NCBI RefSeq assembly: GCF_000003815.2
Contig: NC_049984.1
Location: 25,557,330 to 25,621,329 of the forward strand
Reading direction: 5' to 3'
Source: Branchiostoma floridae
Taxonomy: Eukaryota > Chordata > Leptocardii > Amphioxiformes > Branchiostomatidae
DNA: 64,000 bases
Shown here piece after piece: positions 1 to 11,400 of the stretch (its first letter is position 1; each line of letters starts with the position of its first letter). Below the pieces are notes generated by a model. That model saw nothing but the letters and a program-made list of their open reading frames with translations, was not told the DNA's origin and searched no databases. Made by a program: the position numbers and the translations under genes.

Positions 1-25
1 CTCTGGAGATCAGCTAACTCCAACT

Positions 26-383
26 TCAAACCTTTCTTGCATCAATTTGGGCCGTGATATTGGTGAATGGTAGCTGTAATGTTTGTTGAAAGGAGGTAGC
101 GTTTGTCATTGCTGTTTCGTGGTATGTACAATTAGTCTCGTGCTCCTTGGATTCCTCGGTGCTTTTGTGCCAATCTCTCAAGGATTTGGTGACAAATTTG
201 CCCTTTGATGTATCGACAGCAAAAAGCACACATGACATACAGAAAATCCCGTCCACTTAGCTGTATATCATCCATGGTTGTATATGTGGACCCTATTCCG
301 GTGGAGGTGCCAAGTGTAAAATTAACTTTTCCCAACAAAGATGAATGCATTTTGCTTTTCATGCGTGCCAATGAGATATCCAT
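26..383 (-). pseudogene. hAT-type TTF zinc-finger fragment
   Basis: Two overlapping minus-strand frames together read like the TTF-type zinc finger that precedes the transposase of many animal hAT elements and their domesticated relatives. Visible landmarks are a DGIFCMSCVLF segment (CxxC), a VTKSLRDWHKSTEESKEHE segment, a later TYHETA histidine, and an ending resembling the N[IV]xxQ[IL]D stretch. The frame changes inside the motif, so the copy is broken. The catalytic part would lie beyond the left edge of the window. Family assignment rests on motif memory. Host genes of the ZMYM or THAP12 type carry the same finger and cannot be excluded. Confidence 0.5.
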
Positions 384-869
384 TATCTATCAGCTTTCGT
401 GAACATTTCTGATGAGTTTCTTATCCATAGAGAGAAACTACATCAGCCTTGCAGCAATGGTTTACTTGCATCAGTCGGTGGCATGTAGAAGGTCCAGTAC
501 TCCCAGTTCAGCTCATTTTGGGGCAAATAGAATGTCAAGAATCGCCTGGAAGATCAAAGAAGTCTAGTAAACTACAAATATAGGGAAAGTGTGCTTCACA
601 TCACAGAACACAAAATAGTTTTGCCTGAAGCAGATGGTTGTACTCAGAGGATATAGAGGAGTTATAATCATAATGATAGAACCTAGGATAACTGCACCTT
701 TTCAAACTGAATTGCAATAACTTATATACTACATTTGTACATGTAGGTCAATTCCATAGCCAAGGACAAGTTATGACCTACGTACCTACTGCAGAACCTA
801 TGGATTGTACATTTTTCCCACCGTGCATTCGAGTATTTGTGTTAGTAGGCTAGGCAAAAGTCAGAGCTA
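384..869. other. Stretch without recognisable gene
   Basis: AT-rich sequence with no convincing reading frame or RNA gene on either strand. It leads into the first copy of the degenerate repeats starting near 870. Confidence 0.5.
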
Positions 870-3160
870 CAGAGTATTCATATTAGATCACAAGATATTA
901 CCTAACATGCTAAGACGAATAAAGCATAAGGAAGATATGTGATTGTCACAGTGCAATTAGCTAATTTCGCACTCAAGTAAAAGAAAAGTGGAAATGTAGA
1001 AAATAAGGCAGGCGAGACTTTGCGCGGTAAGCTGATTGACACAGTGAGAGCTGAAGAACCCACTTATTTTTCAAATAGCAATCCAGCACATTAAATAAGA
1101 AAACAAAAAAGTACTTGCATGACAAGGGAAGCATCAGATATTTATCTAGAGATTAGTATTTTGTAGTGATCACGTAGCGAAATTGCGGAGGACTAAGCGC
1201 GTGCAGGCACCTTTTGCATTAAAACTTTAACGATGAGCGCGCCGTCCCTGACATCCGTGTATTCCGTCAGTTTGTCTTGCGGGATGAACACTCCATACTT
1301 GTTGTTCTCCTGTATCTGAACAGTGTCATCTATGATGACTGCGTGGTCGTCGGCTGGGTCCTTTGCTTGCAATAAAAACCTGTCGAATAAATAAATGTTC
1401 TTTATTATACTCTATTCATGACTTGCTGACCGGGGATCGCTACAACACTAAAGCATATGGTTATCATTCATAATGGTTTATTTCTTATCCAACTGCACGA
1501 TACAGGTGGCAGGGTCAGTAAGACCCTGAATTGTGCTGCCGTGTTACATTTAAAAAAGATAAAGGAACAATTACATGTAGTCTATCAAAAATTTGTATTG
1601 TGTGGTAACATTAAATAGAAATAGGGGCTAACGCATCAATTATAGCATCGTCAGAAAGTGATTTTATGCCAACTGGTAAATATTTCCTCCTCAACTTTTG
1701 ATACCCGTTTAGACATTGACGCCTGCAACTGTTTGATCTCCGGGGCATTTCGTTTTCTCTGCCTTTCCATGGATTTTCCATGGATGTACATATGCTTGGG
1801 GATAAGCCTTTGTTGCGCAGCCCTGACTGTATATGTCGACCTTATGAATAACAAGATATTACCTAACATACCAAGACGAATCAAGCCTAAGATATGATTG
1901 TCACAGTGCAATTAGCTAATTTCTCCCTCTAGTAAAAAAAATGGGAATGCAGAAAATAAGGCAGGCGAAACTTTGAACTTTCCAGCGCTGTAAGCTGATT
2001 GATGCCAGTGAGATCTTTAAAACGAATCCATTACAAGAACGTCTTTTTCAAATAGTAATCATGCATATTACATAAGAAAAATTACTTGCATGACAAGGGA
2101 AACATGAAATATTTCATCTAGAGATTGATATTTTTTAGCTATCACATAGCGTAATTGCTGGGTACTAATTGCGCATGTAGACACCTTTTGCATTATTTAT
2201 TTTATCAATTTATTTATTGCACTTTCAATTAAAATGGAGGGGAGACAAAACAGGTGACATGCCACCTCTGCAAGTTGTCTCCCAGAAACAAACAAAATAT
2301 ACATTCAAGTAAATAATAAGACTAAAAAATAGTATATATAGTGATAATCGGAAACAAAATATAACTTTAAGTTATATACAAAATGCACAATGAATAAATA
2401 CAAAATGAAACGATTAACGTGCTCTTGTCGCGAAGCACGTCGAACAGGAGCATAACGAGGTCCAGGTACATGGGGAGTCTGTATCATAGAGCTGTGTGAA
2501 TCAGTTGTGTAGGTGTTTCAACAACTGTCGTTTGAAGGTGGATGAAAACTGTAACGGTGACCGCTTCGCCCCTGACATCAGTATATTCCGTCAGTTTGTC
2601 TTGCGGGATGAACACTTGTTGTTTTCCTGCATCTGAAGTGTCATCTATGATGACTGCGTGGTCGTCGGCTCGGTCCTTCGCTTGCAATAAAAATCTGTCG
2701 AATAAATTTATGTTCCTTATTATACTTATTCATGACATGCTAGCCCGGTGGCTGCCATAACACTTAAGCATATGGTTATTACATGTAGTCTATCAAAATT
2801 TATATTGCATGGTAATAATGCTAGCGGGTAAATAAAAATAGGGGCTAACGCATCAATGATACTAGTAGCCACGCCAGAAAGTGATTTTAATTGCTGGGCG
2901 CTATGTGCGTGCGGACACACTTTGCATTAAAACTGTAATGGTGAGCCCCTATATTCCGTCAGTTTGTCTTGCGGAATGAACACTCCATACTTGTTGTTTT
3001 CCTGCATCTGAACAGTGCCATCGATGATGACTGCGTGGATGCCGGCTCGGTCCTCAGTTTGCAATAAAAAACCTGTCGAATAAATAAATGTTTCTTATTA
3101 TACTCCATTCATGACATGCTGACCCTTGGGCCGCTACAACACTAAAGCATATAGTTATTG
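870..3160 (-). repeat. Degenerate direct repeats carrying a triplicated exon-like module
   Basis: At least three diverged direct copies of one unit lie here. The best conserved part is a minus-strand module at about 1193-1379, 2500-2694 and 2930-3072. Each copy is preceded on the minus strand by the same acceptor-like sequence (TTATTCGACAG) and contains the reading FIPQDKLTEYTDVR or a decayed version. Copy 1 ends in an in-frame stop at 1193-1195, copy 2 reads on into unrelated sequence, and copy 3 has lost the codons after LTEY. Flanking parts are also duplicated: 870-1060 resembles 1840-2030, and 1690-1790 resembles 3915-4010. I do not recognise the protein. It could be a terminal exon of a host gene or of an element that has duplicated locally. 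Confidence 0.55.
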
Positions 3161-3914
3161 CATGTAGTCTATCAAAATTCGTATTGTGAGCGGGTATATA
3201 AATAAAGGGGCTAACTCATCAATAGCCACATCAGAAAGTGATTTTTTGCCAACCCGTACTTTTTTCCTATGGCTATCTAAACAGCCTTCATTGGCGAATG
3301 TTTTGAGCAGTAGAGAAATGCTCTGAACACAAGGCACAGATACATGTGCCATCACATCGTCTCTCTCTGTAGTGCCACCTGCCATGTGGCATCGAAGACG
3401 CATTTGACAGGTGCTGACACGAACGATGTCTTATTGGCGGCGAGTTCGACAGTCAGATGCGGGATGGTGTATGCTGCCCGACGCTATATGTCATCATACA
3501 CCAGTGATGCGTCCGATTGCGGAAACATAAAACAACAACATTATTTCATACAGCAAGTAGCATACCTAGGTACCTGTTACTTACAAAGTTATTTTCCTAA
3601 ACAGTTGCCATGACAACGGCCTTTTTTCAAACTGCAGGCCTCAACAAGCTGTTCCAACTTTTTAATGTATGGCGCTTTTCGACAAAGTGTGATATTCTGT
3701 GTGTCCAAACCAAAACTATCACATATCATTTGTACCAAAGGCAGCAGTTTGAAAAAAAATAAGTTGGCCAGTGTGCAAGTTTCCAGAAACCATTCTCTCT
3801 TTCCTCTTTAGATTGTGATGTCTTAAGATGGTACCGAGAGGCTGAAGTGTTATTGCTGTGACATTCCAGCATGATCAAAATGACTTCCTCCAAGTACCTC
3901 TCCGGAGCTCCATT

Positions 3915-4241
3915 TCAACTTTTTACACGCGTTAAGAAATTGACTCCTGCAGCTTTTTGATCTCCTGAGCATTTCGTTTTCTCTGCTTTTCCATGCATTT
4001 TCTTGCCTTTGCGTGAGCCTTCTTTTAATACAGCAGCATTGGCATGGTTCAGCTCAAAGTGGAGCTCCCCCGAACCTACTACGCTCTGCAAATCCTCTTT
4101 GTGTCTTAGTTTCCTCTTGTATCTTTCAACAGATGATGTCAGTTTCCTTACACGTTCTTTCAATTCAGATTTGCCCGGGGATGCATTGATCGACTTGGCA
4201 TTTCTCAGAATGATTCTTTTGGGGTCACTGATTGATGACAT
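3915..4241 (-). CDS. Unrecognised lysine-rich coiled-coil-like ORF
   Basis: An open frame of 108 codons starting with MSSISDPKRIILR. The middle (about residues 25-55) alternates basic and hydrophobic residues as a short coiled coil would, and the end is very lysine-rich. Its C-terminal third is similar to a second minus-strand frame at about 1690-1800 (shared MEKQRKRNAxEIK-like pattern), so it is repeated within the window. Upstream on the minus strand (about 4260-4560) lie further short open stretches that could be exons. I cannot name the family. Coding status is uncertain. Confidence 0.3.
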   Translation of the reverse strand: MSSISDPKRIILRNAKSINASPGKSELKERVRKLTSSVERYKRKLRHKEDLQSVVGSGELHFELNHANAAVLKEGSRKGKKMHGKAEKTKCSGDQKAAGVNFLTRVKS

Positions 4242-4578
4242 GGTTTCCTTATAGGATCATTTCCTTCTTTCACTGAGTTCCTTTTTTACCATTTCGCACA
4301 ACCCTTCCCTTAAAAACCGAGCAATTTTAGTTTTATGTAAAGTCTTTCTTTTGGTGTCTGAGGGCTGGTGTGTCCTTCAACCTGCCACCACTGCAGCCTG
4401 ACTGGTCTCAATGTCTCTGACGGCAGCATGTGTATGATGCCCAGCATTTAGTGCCTGGGGGAATCCAAATTTACCTGACACAAAACAGCGTCTCCCTGCA
4501 GACTCTCAGCTGGCACGTTCTGTGAGATATTCTAAAGAGATATTTGATGGCGTTTAGAGAGGCTTCCAGTTTGATAGA

Positions 4579-5040
4579 TTACCTCCCTAATTCAGCGCAT
4601 ACAGCAAGGTAAGATGCAGTTTTCGGAACATTAAGTGAGTGTTTACAAAACTTCAAGTGTACTGTTTCAATAGGACAAAATTTGGGACTTTGAAATGAGC
4701 CCCAAATTTCAGATCCATAGAGGTTTAACACAAGTGTCAAAGAGTTTGTATTTAACTGGTAATGGTGCGTCTGCATTTTCTAATAATTGTCTAATTCCTA
4801 ATAAAGCTTTCAATCCCTTGCTGTATAAGTATTTGCTCTTGTCTTTAAATGTGCCAGCTGAGGATACAACAATACCTAGATAACAATAAGATGCTGCTAT
4901 TTCTAAATCATTAAAGGACGGCAGGAGCTGTCGATTTAGTTTGAAGGGGTCCTTGGTTGTTTTTGTGATGTTCCCTGTAGTGTCATATATCCAGGCACTC
5001 AGGCCGTAGCCAAATAGCAAAGATGCCCAAACCATCCTTT
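4579..5040 (-). pseudogene. LINE reverse transcriptase C-terminal fragment, CR1/L2-like
   Basis: Two overlapping minus-strand frames encode the segment after the reverse transcriptase palm. They show a YLGIVVSSAGTF motif, a KLFDTCVKPLWIYGSEIWG segment and an IETVHLKFCKHSLNVPK segment, the usual order in CR1/L2-type elements. The neighbouring copy at 5789-6451 has the same order (YLGLILSLSG, IYDTCIKSILLYACEIWG, IETTQNRFCKNILGVRR), so this is a diverged member of the same group. It is truncated at both ends and abuts the 3' tail of that neighbour. Confidence 0.75.
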
Positions 5041-5084
5041 ACAAGGCCGACACCTCCAGATTACACTTAAAAACAACAATAATG

Positions 5085-7020
5085 ATAATAATGTTTATTT
5101 GCAAAATCATGCCCGAGGGCTAATTGCATATACAGTCTCAAGAACTAGGAGAAGTAAATAGAATAATACATAAAACTAGTGTCTAATCAACTACATGATA
5201 CTATGGATACTATTGTCGGGTTTGACTTCTTCTTTGAAGGCAGTGGTTAATGAACTGTCCCACGTTCTGTATGATGGTTGGATTTTGTGTTTTTAGTAGA
5301 AATATAGTCTTTTGGTGATCACTTAGGTGGTAAAAGCTTGGTGCAATAGCGACAACTGTTTGAAAAAATGTGTTTCTTTCGGTTTCATAGTGGGTACACT
5401 GACTGATAAAATGTTTCATAGTGGGTACACTGACTGATAAAATGTGTTTCATTTTCCACTGCATTCATTGGGCAATATGTACACAATCTCTCGTGGACAG
5501 GGAGCTGTTTATAGCGGCCCCTTTTTATCTCTAACGGATGTGCGCTATTTCTTATCTTACATATGGCTGATCTTTCATGAAACTCTTTATGATATAGATA
5601 ATTTTCCATCGCGTATTCGGATTTAACACTTTTGTAAAATCGTAGCTTACCGTTGTCTAGGGACAGTTGATGAGAAAACGTTTGAACATACATATCAGTA
5701 AGTCTTCTCTTTAACAATGTACATATGTTCTTATTGTCTAATTTAGGGTAGATGGTGTTCCATAAGAAAGAATAGCCGGTATTATCTACTATTTCTTTAA
5801 CATGGTGCAGCCAATTTTTCTTGTAACTATTTCCCATATTGTATTCTTGACAGAGTTGTGCATCCACCTGTAAGGGGTGTGTGGAACTGTCCAGTGTCTT
5901 AGCCAGTATTTTATTACACGTACGGATATATCTATATCTGTTGTGAACATCCCAAGCTCTGCTCTACATGCTTGATTACATGAATTCCTGCGCACACCAA
6001 GGATGTTTTTACAAAAACGGTTCTGGGTTGTTTCAATGGGTAATTTGTCATTTGAGAAATATTTGCCCCAGATCTCACAGGCATACAACAGTATAGACTT
6101 GATACAAGTATCATAAATTTTAAGTAGGGCCTTTGGGGACAGTGATGTGCGAATGAGGGGTTTAATGCTAAAGGCGGCTTTGCGTGCCTTTAAAGACAAA
6201 TGCTTTTTGGCTAATGAGTAACTTCCTGACAAGGACAAAATCAAGCCTAGGTAAGTGTATGAGTTAGTGATTTGGATACTCTCTACGCCAAGGGAAAATT
6301 TGATGTTCTTCACTGTTCTTCCTGTTTTGTTGAAAACAATTACTTTAGTTTTCTTTAGGTTCACTTGTATATTCCATTTCGTACAAAAGGTATTAAGCTT
6401 GTCGTCTGCATACAGGAGACTAGTTAATTGTGTAGGGATGGTGGAGCGCAATCAGTGTCGTCTAGGTCATTAACTAAGTCATTAATGAACATATTAAAAA
6501 GGGTCGGGCTAAGATTACACCTTTGCCGGACACCTTTGTCGGTTATGAATAAAGGTGTAAGTCAAGCTTTTGTTTTGACACATGTTTGTGGGTTGGAGTA
6601 CATAGATTTGATAAAATTGTAGATTTTACCGCCTACCCCTGAACTGAGTAGTCTGTATCGCAAACCTTCACGCCAAACACAATCGAAGGCTTTGCGAAAG
6701 TCTACGAAGCAAGCAAACAGGCGTTTACTTGTGTTAGTGTATTTAGATATTAGTGTGTCGATGACAAAGAGGTTATCGTTAGTCTCAAAGTTTTTTCTGA
6801 AGCCAGCCTGGTTTGGAGAAATTAGGTTATTTTCCTTTAGGTAGGTAGTAAGCCTTGTGTTAATTACAGTGGTGAATAATTTAGCAAGGCAGCCGATAAC
6901 AGAAATTCCCCGGTAATTATTCGGGTACTCTTTGGGCCCACTTTTATGTATTGGGACAATGTGGCTTAAAACTGCATGTATGAGAAATAAGCGCAGATAA
7001 CTAACATCTTGATACATTCA
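5085..7020 (-). mobile_element. 5'-truncated non-LTR retrotransposon of the CR1/L2/Daphne group
   Basis: On the minus strand, 6562-7017 carries reverse transcriptase motifs: IPIHKSGPKEYPNNYRGIS, NQAGFRKNFETNDNLFVID and CFVDFRKAFDCVWR (motif A). 5789-6451 has the YADD catalytic motif near its start, then the YLG and YACEIWG segments. 5385-5867 carries a cysteine/histidine C-terminal finger (ERLCTYC then ETHFISQC..HYE). Frameshifts separate the three, so it is inactive. There is no endonuclease part: the copy is cut at its 5' end near 7020. The 3' end at 5085-5130 finishes in an ATT-rich microsatellite preceded by a motif that recurs at 39478 and 46752. Clade name is uncertain. Confidence 0.85.
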
Positions 7021-7119
7021 CGTAAATAGAAAACAACAACATTCTAATCAATGAAAAAAAAATCAGTAATGGCCATAATGGAATCTACACAACCAGACGG
7101 TAAGTGAATATCATAGAGA

Positions 7120-7470
7120 TGAAAGTAATGGTATTAAAAAAGCATGTCGTGTTAACTATGTCAGACAGCATTTGCAGCAATTGGTCCATGTACATATTCT
7201 TTGAACGTCGAAATGTGAAGACAGAAGAGATTGGTAATGGCCTGAAATGTCTTGCTTAAAGCGCCTGATTGCTGAATCGGGGATTAGCCTGAGTTGTCTT
7301 ATTTCTGTAGGGAGGGAATTCCAAATGTGAACAATTCTAAAAAAAAGAGTACATAAAGGTAGTAGTATTACATTTGCCTGGGGTTAATTTGGTCTGATTA
7401 TGTGTTGGATGCGGGAAGGTTAAGTAATTGTTAACATCATCTACTTCGTAATAGCCTAAGAATGAAGACT
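7120..7470 (-). pseudogene. Decayed LINE ORF2 C-terminus
   Basis: Read on the minus strand, this stretch ends in the WNSLPTEIRQLR motif followed by FKQDISGHYQSLL, the usual end of CR1/L2-type ORF2 proteins. Upstream is a degenerate YLTFPHPTHN-like stretch with a run of T that breaks the frame. The stop is near 7120-7150. It is too short and broken to be functional. It is separate from the element ending at 7020 because it supplies the terminal segment of a second copy. Confidence 0.6.
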
Positions 7471-8136
7471 AAAGTCTAAAATGTCACCTCTATATGACAA
7501 AGGTAAAAGTGAGCAACTACTTTGTAGTGTAGTCAGTTAACGTTGAGTAATTGTTGAGAATAAACTACAAGTAATATTTTTGTACCTTGTTAAACAATGG
7601 CACCTGGTGTCTAAATAAATGGTCACTGTCAAGTCCACAAAGACAATAAATATATGTTGCCTGTTCGGAATTGACTTTTTTCATCAATTCATTGACAACA
7701 ACTGAATTTAAAAGTGTCTAGTAGTAGAATGTAGACTGCACAGTAAAGGCACATTTTACAGATAACACTAAATCTTACTGTTCTTCTCAAAGATTTTTAC
7801 AGTCTTTCTGGCAACTTTTGTACAAGTTCCCTTATATACACTTTGATAGCTTTCATAGCCTTGCGGCTTCTTGTACAACCTGGCTTACAGCTGCTTTATC
7901 TTTCAAATATATATTTATAATGTATATTTGATACGAAATGGAAGGTTTTCAACAAGATTCCTTGATCAGCGCATGATAGTAATACAGGACAGAATAGCAT
8001 GACTGGATCCTGCATAGGTCTTTCTTTCACGTACAACCAGACAAAATTCGGTGTTATAGATTCCGTTTAAAAAAAAGTCCAAACCCCATTTGATGACTTG
8101 AAAATTCTTACAGATATCAAATAGGTAGCATGTTGT
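7471..8136. other. Sequence without recognisable gene
   Basis: AT-rich, no convincing coding frame. It lies directly downstream of the stop codon of the SRCR-fibrinogen gene, so part of it may be that gene's 3' untranslated region. I see no well-placed polyadenylation signal that I would call. Confidence 0.4.
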
Positions 8137-8443
8137 TCATGGCCTGATCTTCATAGAGACAGACTTGAGGGAGTAAGTAAAGCCTCTCCAGTGGTACCAC
8201 ACCACACCTTGCCTCTGTGGACAGGAGTTCCCACAGTTCCCCAGATAGTGACCGTTGAGGAAGGAGAGGCCGCAGCCAGTAAACCACCAGCCGGCCTGTC
8301 CGTGCTGCTGAGAACAGTCGCAACCACAGTCATCATTGTCCCTGTCCACAGTGGAGAACCCTTGACCGTTGATGTAGATACTCATCGAGTCTCCCGCGGT
8401 GCCTGAATACCCGGATATCTGAGGTCTGTACTGATCTGCCTCA
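8137..8443 (-). CDS. Terminal exon: C-terminal fibrinogen domain
   Basis: 307 bp, acceptor TTATCTAG. It encodes [20 protein letters not shown], the acidic DRDNDD calcium-site segment, [22 protein letters not shown] and a closing [20 protein letters not shown], then the stop. All elements of a complete domain are present, including the calcium loop and the pair of cysteines beside the ligand pocket in ficolin-type domains. An extra cysteine pair (NCGNSC) is noticeable. Confidence 0.93.
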
Positions 8444-11400
8444 CTAGATAATCTGAGTGTATGGGTGATAGGGACATTAAGCAAAATATAACCACAAAAG
8501 TTTGATTCTACGGATAACAGTTGCGTTCGCATCGAATGTATCCACACACACGCACTCAGTCACGCTTACATATATATGTACACACGAGACGGACAGACAC
8601 AAAATGCAAACCCACAACCCAACAAGTAAATGAACACACACGGAAACAAACGCCTTACACATTTACGTCCTAATAATTTTTTATTGTGTAGCCTAGAATC
8701 TACATGTTCTGTATTTGATTCATTGCTGAAAATACTCGTAATGGAAAGATCCAGATCATCGACTGCATTCACTTATGATACTTAACGAGGGGGCGTTCTA
8801 CTCACCTGAAGCTGCTGTATTCCGCGTAACGTGAGTCTCCGCTCCAGTCCACCAGGTCTACTCTGAGAGCATAGTTCTTCTGATTAGTCAGGATATAGAT
8901 GTTCTCGTTTCCCAACCAGTACTCCCCGTTCTTGTTCCCAAAGCCCAGTTTGTACTCCTCCCAGGTCCGGTTGAAGGGAACCGAACCGTCCTGCCGCCGC
9001 TGGATCACGGTCCAGCCGCCGTCTGTGGGTAAAACAAAGTATAGTGATGCCCATTTTCGTGAATATTTTAAAGTGACGATCAAATATTTTAGAGAATGGA
9101 CTTCGACGACTCCACACTCCCTCCATTGCATGAAGTGCGACTCCGACTGTTTCTGACATGTCTAGACCTTTTTGCACCGATTCTTTCCTGTCCACCAGGC
9201 AAACATAAGAAGACGTCTAGTCATGAAAAAAACGTCGCAAAATAGAAAACTCGCCAAAATACTTTAAATCACGCAAACAACTCAAGCCGAACCTCTGCTT
9301 GGAGAGAACGAACACACGCCTTATAAGAAATAAATGCAAGCATTGAGTAACACCATCTCGGAAGGGAAAAAACCGCTGCTGACGGCATGTGCCTTTTCAG
9401 TTCAGACTGGGAAGAAGTTGTGAAACGCCTGTGGTATCCAACTTTCGTCAGTATCTACTTTTCGTACTAGGCCGAATACTGGATATCCAGAAAACGTCCT
9501 GAGCAGAAGGACGATTCCTGGATATCTAGAAATCGTCGCAAACAGGACGTTTCCTGGATAGACGACGGTGTTTATCCAGAACGTGTACGTGGGGGTGGAA
9601 CTTCCTGTTTTCGAGGGCGGGGACTATTTTGCATGTTATTTTCGTGGTCAGAAGGCCGCCATCTTTGTACCTCCACGCAAGAGGTTTATGTAGAATTTAT
9701 TCTGTCAGCTCCTGGTGTTACAGAACTTAAACGAATGTTGATAATGATACTTCGATGTTTACATGTTACTTACGTATCAGGCCCGAGATACTTTTTGCGT
9801 AATTAATTAACACATGGCAGTCAAGATGGGATAAAGTCACTGTCGTTTACCGTATAGCGACACATTCTAGTTACGTGTTAATAGCATCCAGATGGCGTCC
9901 CTTTGCCCGGTCCACATCCTGGATATCCAGAAAACGGCCTGAACAGGAGGACGCTTCCTGGATATCCAGAATACGGCTCAAGCAGCCCCTAGCCGCATCC
10001 TGGATGTCCAGAAAACGGCTTGAACAGGAGGACGATTCCTGGATATCCAAAAAACGGCCTGAACGCCTGACAAAATAAGGAATTCTCCCGCCATTTTTAA
10101 TTTGCGAGCAAGAGGTCACTGTGGGTCACGCACGCACCGCAATGGTATCCTGCACCGCGGGTGTCCCGCAATACTCTGAACGCATGTCTAAAGACAACCG
10201 TTGTCCACAACGATAGACAATAACAGTCGCACGACTATATATGTGTTGTGTGTTTGAAGTTGTTTTTCGTGTAGCGTCACATTCTATTTACGTGTTAAAA
10301 GCATTCAGATGGCGTCCTATCATGGGGAGGGCAGCGGTCACTTAATCTCTCTCAACTTGAGTCTGTCGAGGTCTCACGAGGTCGATCCATATATGGAAAC
10401 ATGGGCATGCATAATAATGTTTTCTGTCCTGTCAATCACCATGATTGACGGCACCGGAAGTACGAATCCTGGATATTTAGTTTTCGTAAGGTTTTTGGAC
10501 GATTCCTGGAGCCGACGATAAGTAGATGCAACAACGCCACTTGGCAGAAAGGTCGCCCAGTAGGTGTACTAGAGAATGGGCTATTTCATGTTCCGTGGCG
10601 CAACAGTTATTGTTACTTTCTGAACAATTTCAGTGTCGACTACATGCAATTCGGGTTGACGGCAGGTGAAAGGTCACCATTAGAGACATGCGCAGATCCG
10701 GCAAATGATGAACCTGGTTTGTTAAAAGTAAGTGTTAGAGGCCTTTTTCTTGGGAAATGTTGGCATTTTGGAGCTGAAAAAAAACAGGTAAGGGTTCTGG
10801 CTATTTCATTTTGCGAAAAAAGTAGGTTTTTAGCCATGTTTTTGGTTTCCTGGGCAGTATAGAATATGCGTTGTTTCCATTGTTTTGATGCTGTCCTCAA
10901 AAGGTCACCGGGGTGCGTTTAGCTGCTTTGATCACCTTTGCACCGTACGGAAATGCTTCAAATTTTGTAGACGGACAGTTTAGAAGCCATACGTTTCTGC
11001 CAATATGAGTTTTCCAACAACTAAACTTCAGGTAGGTGACTTTTGACAGCCTTTTTCTTACATGTTATGCATGCTGTAGGTGCCTGCCGGCCATTGGAGG
11101 CCTGTGCCCAAACACTGTTTTGGGCTCGACCAATAAGGTTTGTTTTCCCAACATTTTGATATCTGACACCCCAATACAGTACAAGGAGACATCTGCAGAC
11201 AGTTATAAGTCAGTTGAAGGTAATTTTATTCACAGTGTGCACGTTTTTCCCCTGCTTTCTACCTTGCTATCCCTTATATTCTGTATGGATGATATACAAG
11301 CTTGGTGTCTTGAGTACAGGAGGAAAATTGAGTCAAACATAGAGCCTGATCCCTCTACATCCTGCTTATTGTGGACTGGTGGAAGAAAGAAAGACACCCC

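Noticed and set aside
8477-8772. Minus-strand cysteine/valine-rich frames in the last intron of the fibrinogen gene
   Set aside because: They come from a CA/TG-rich simple sequence and are bounded by the splice sites that the domain requires.
9479-10075. CRISPR-like array of palindromic repeats with spacers
   Set aside because: Spacers are related to each other, the genome is animal and no cas genes exist; it is a minisatellite.
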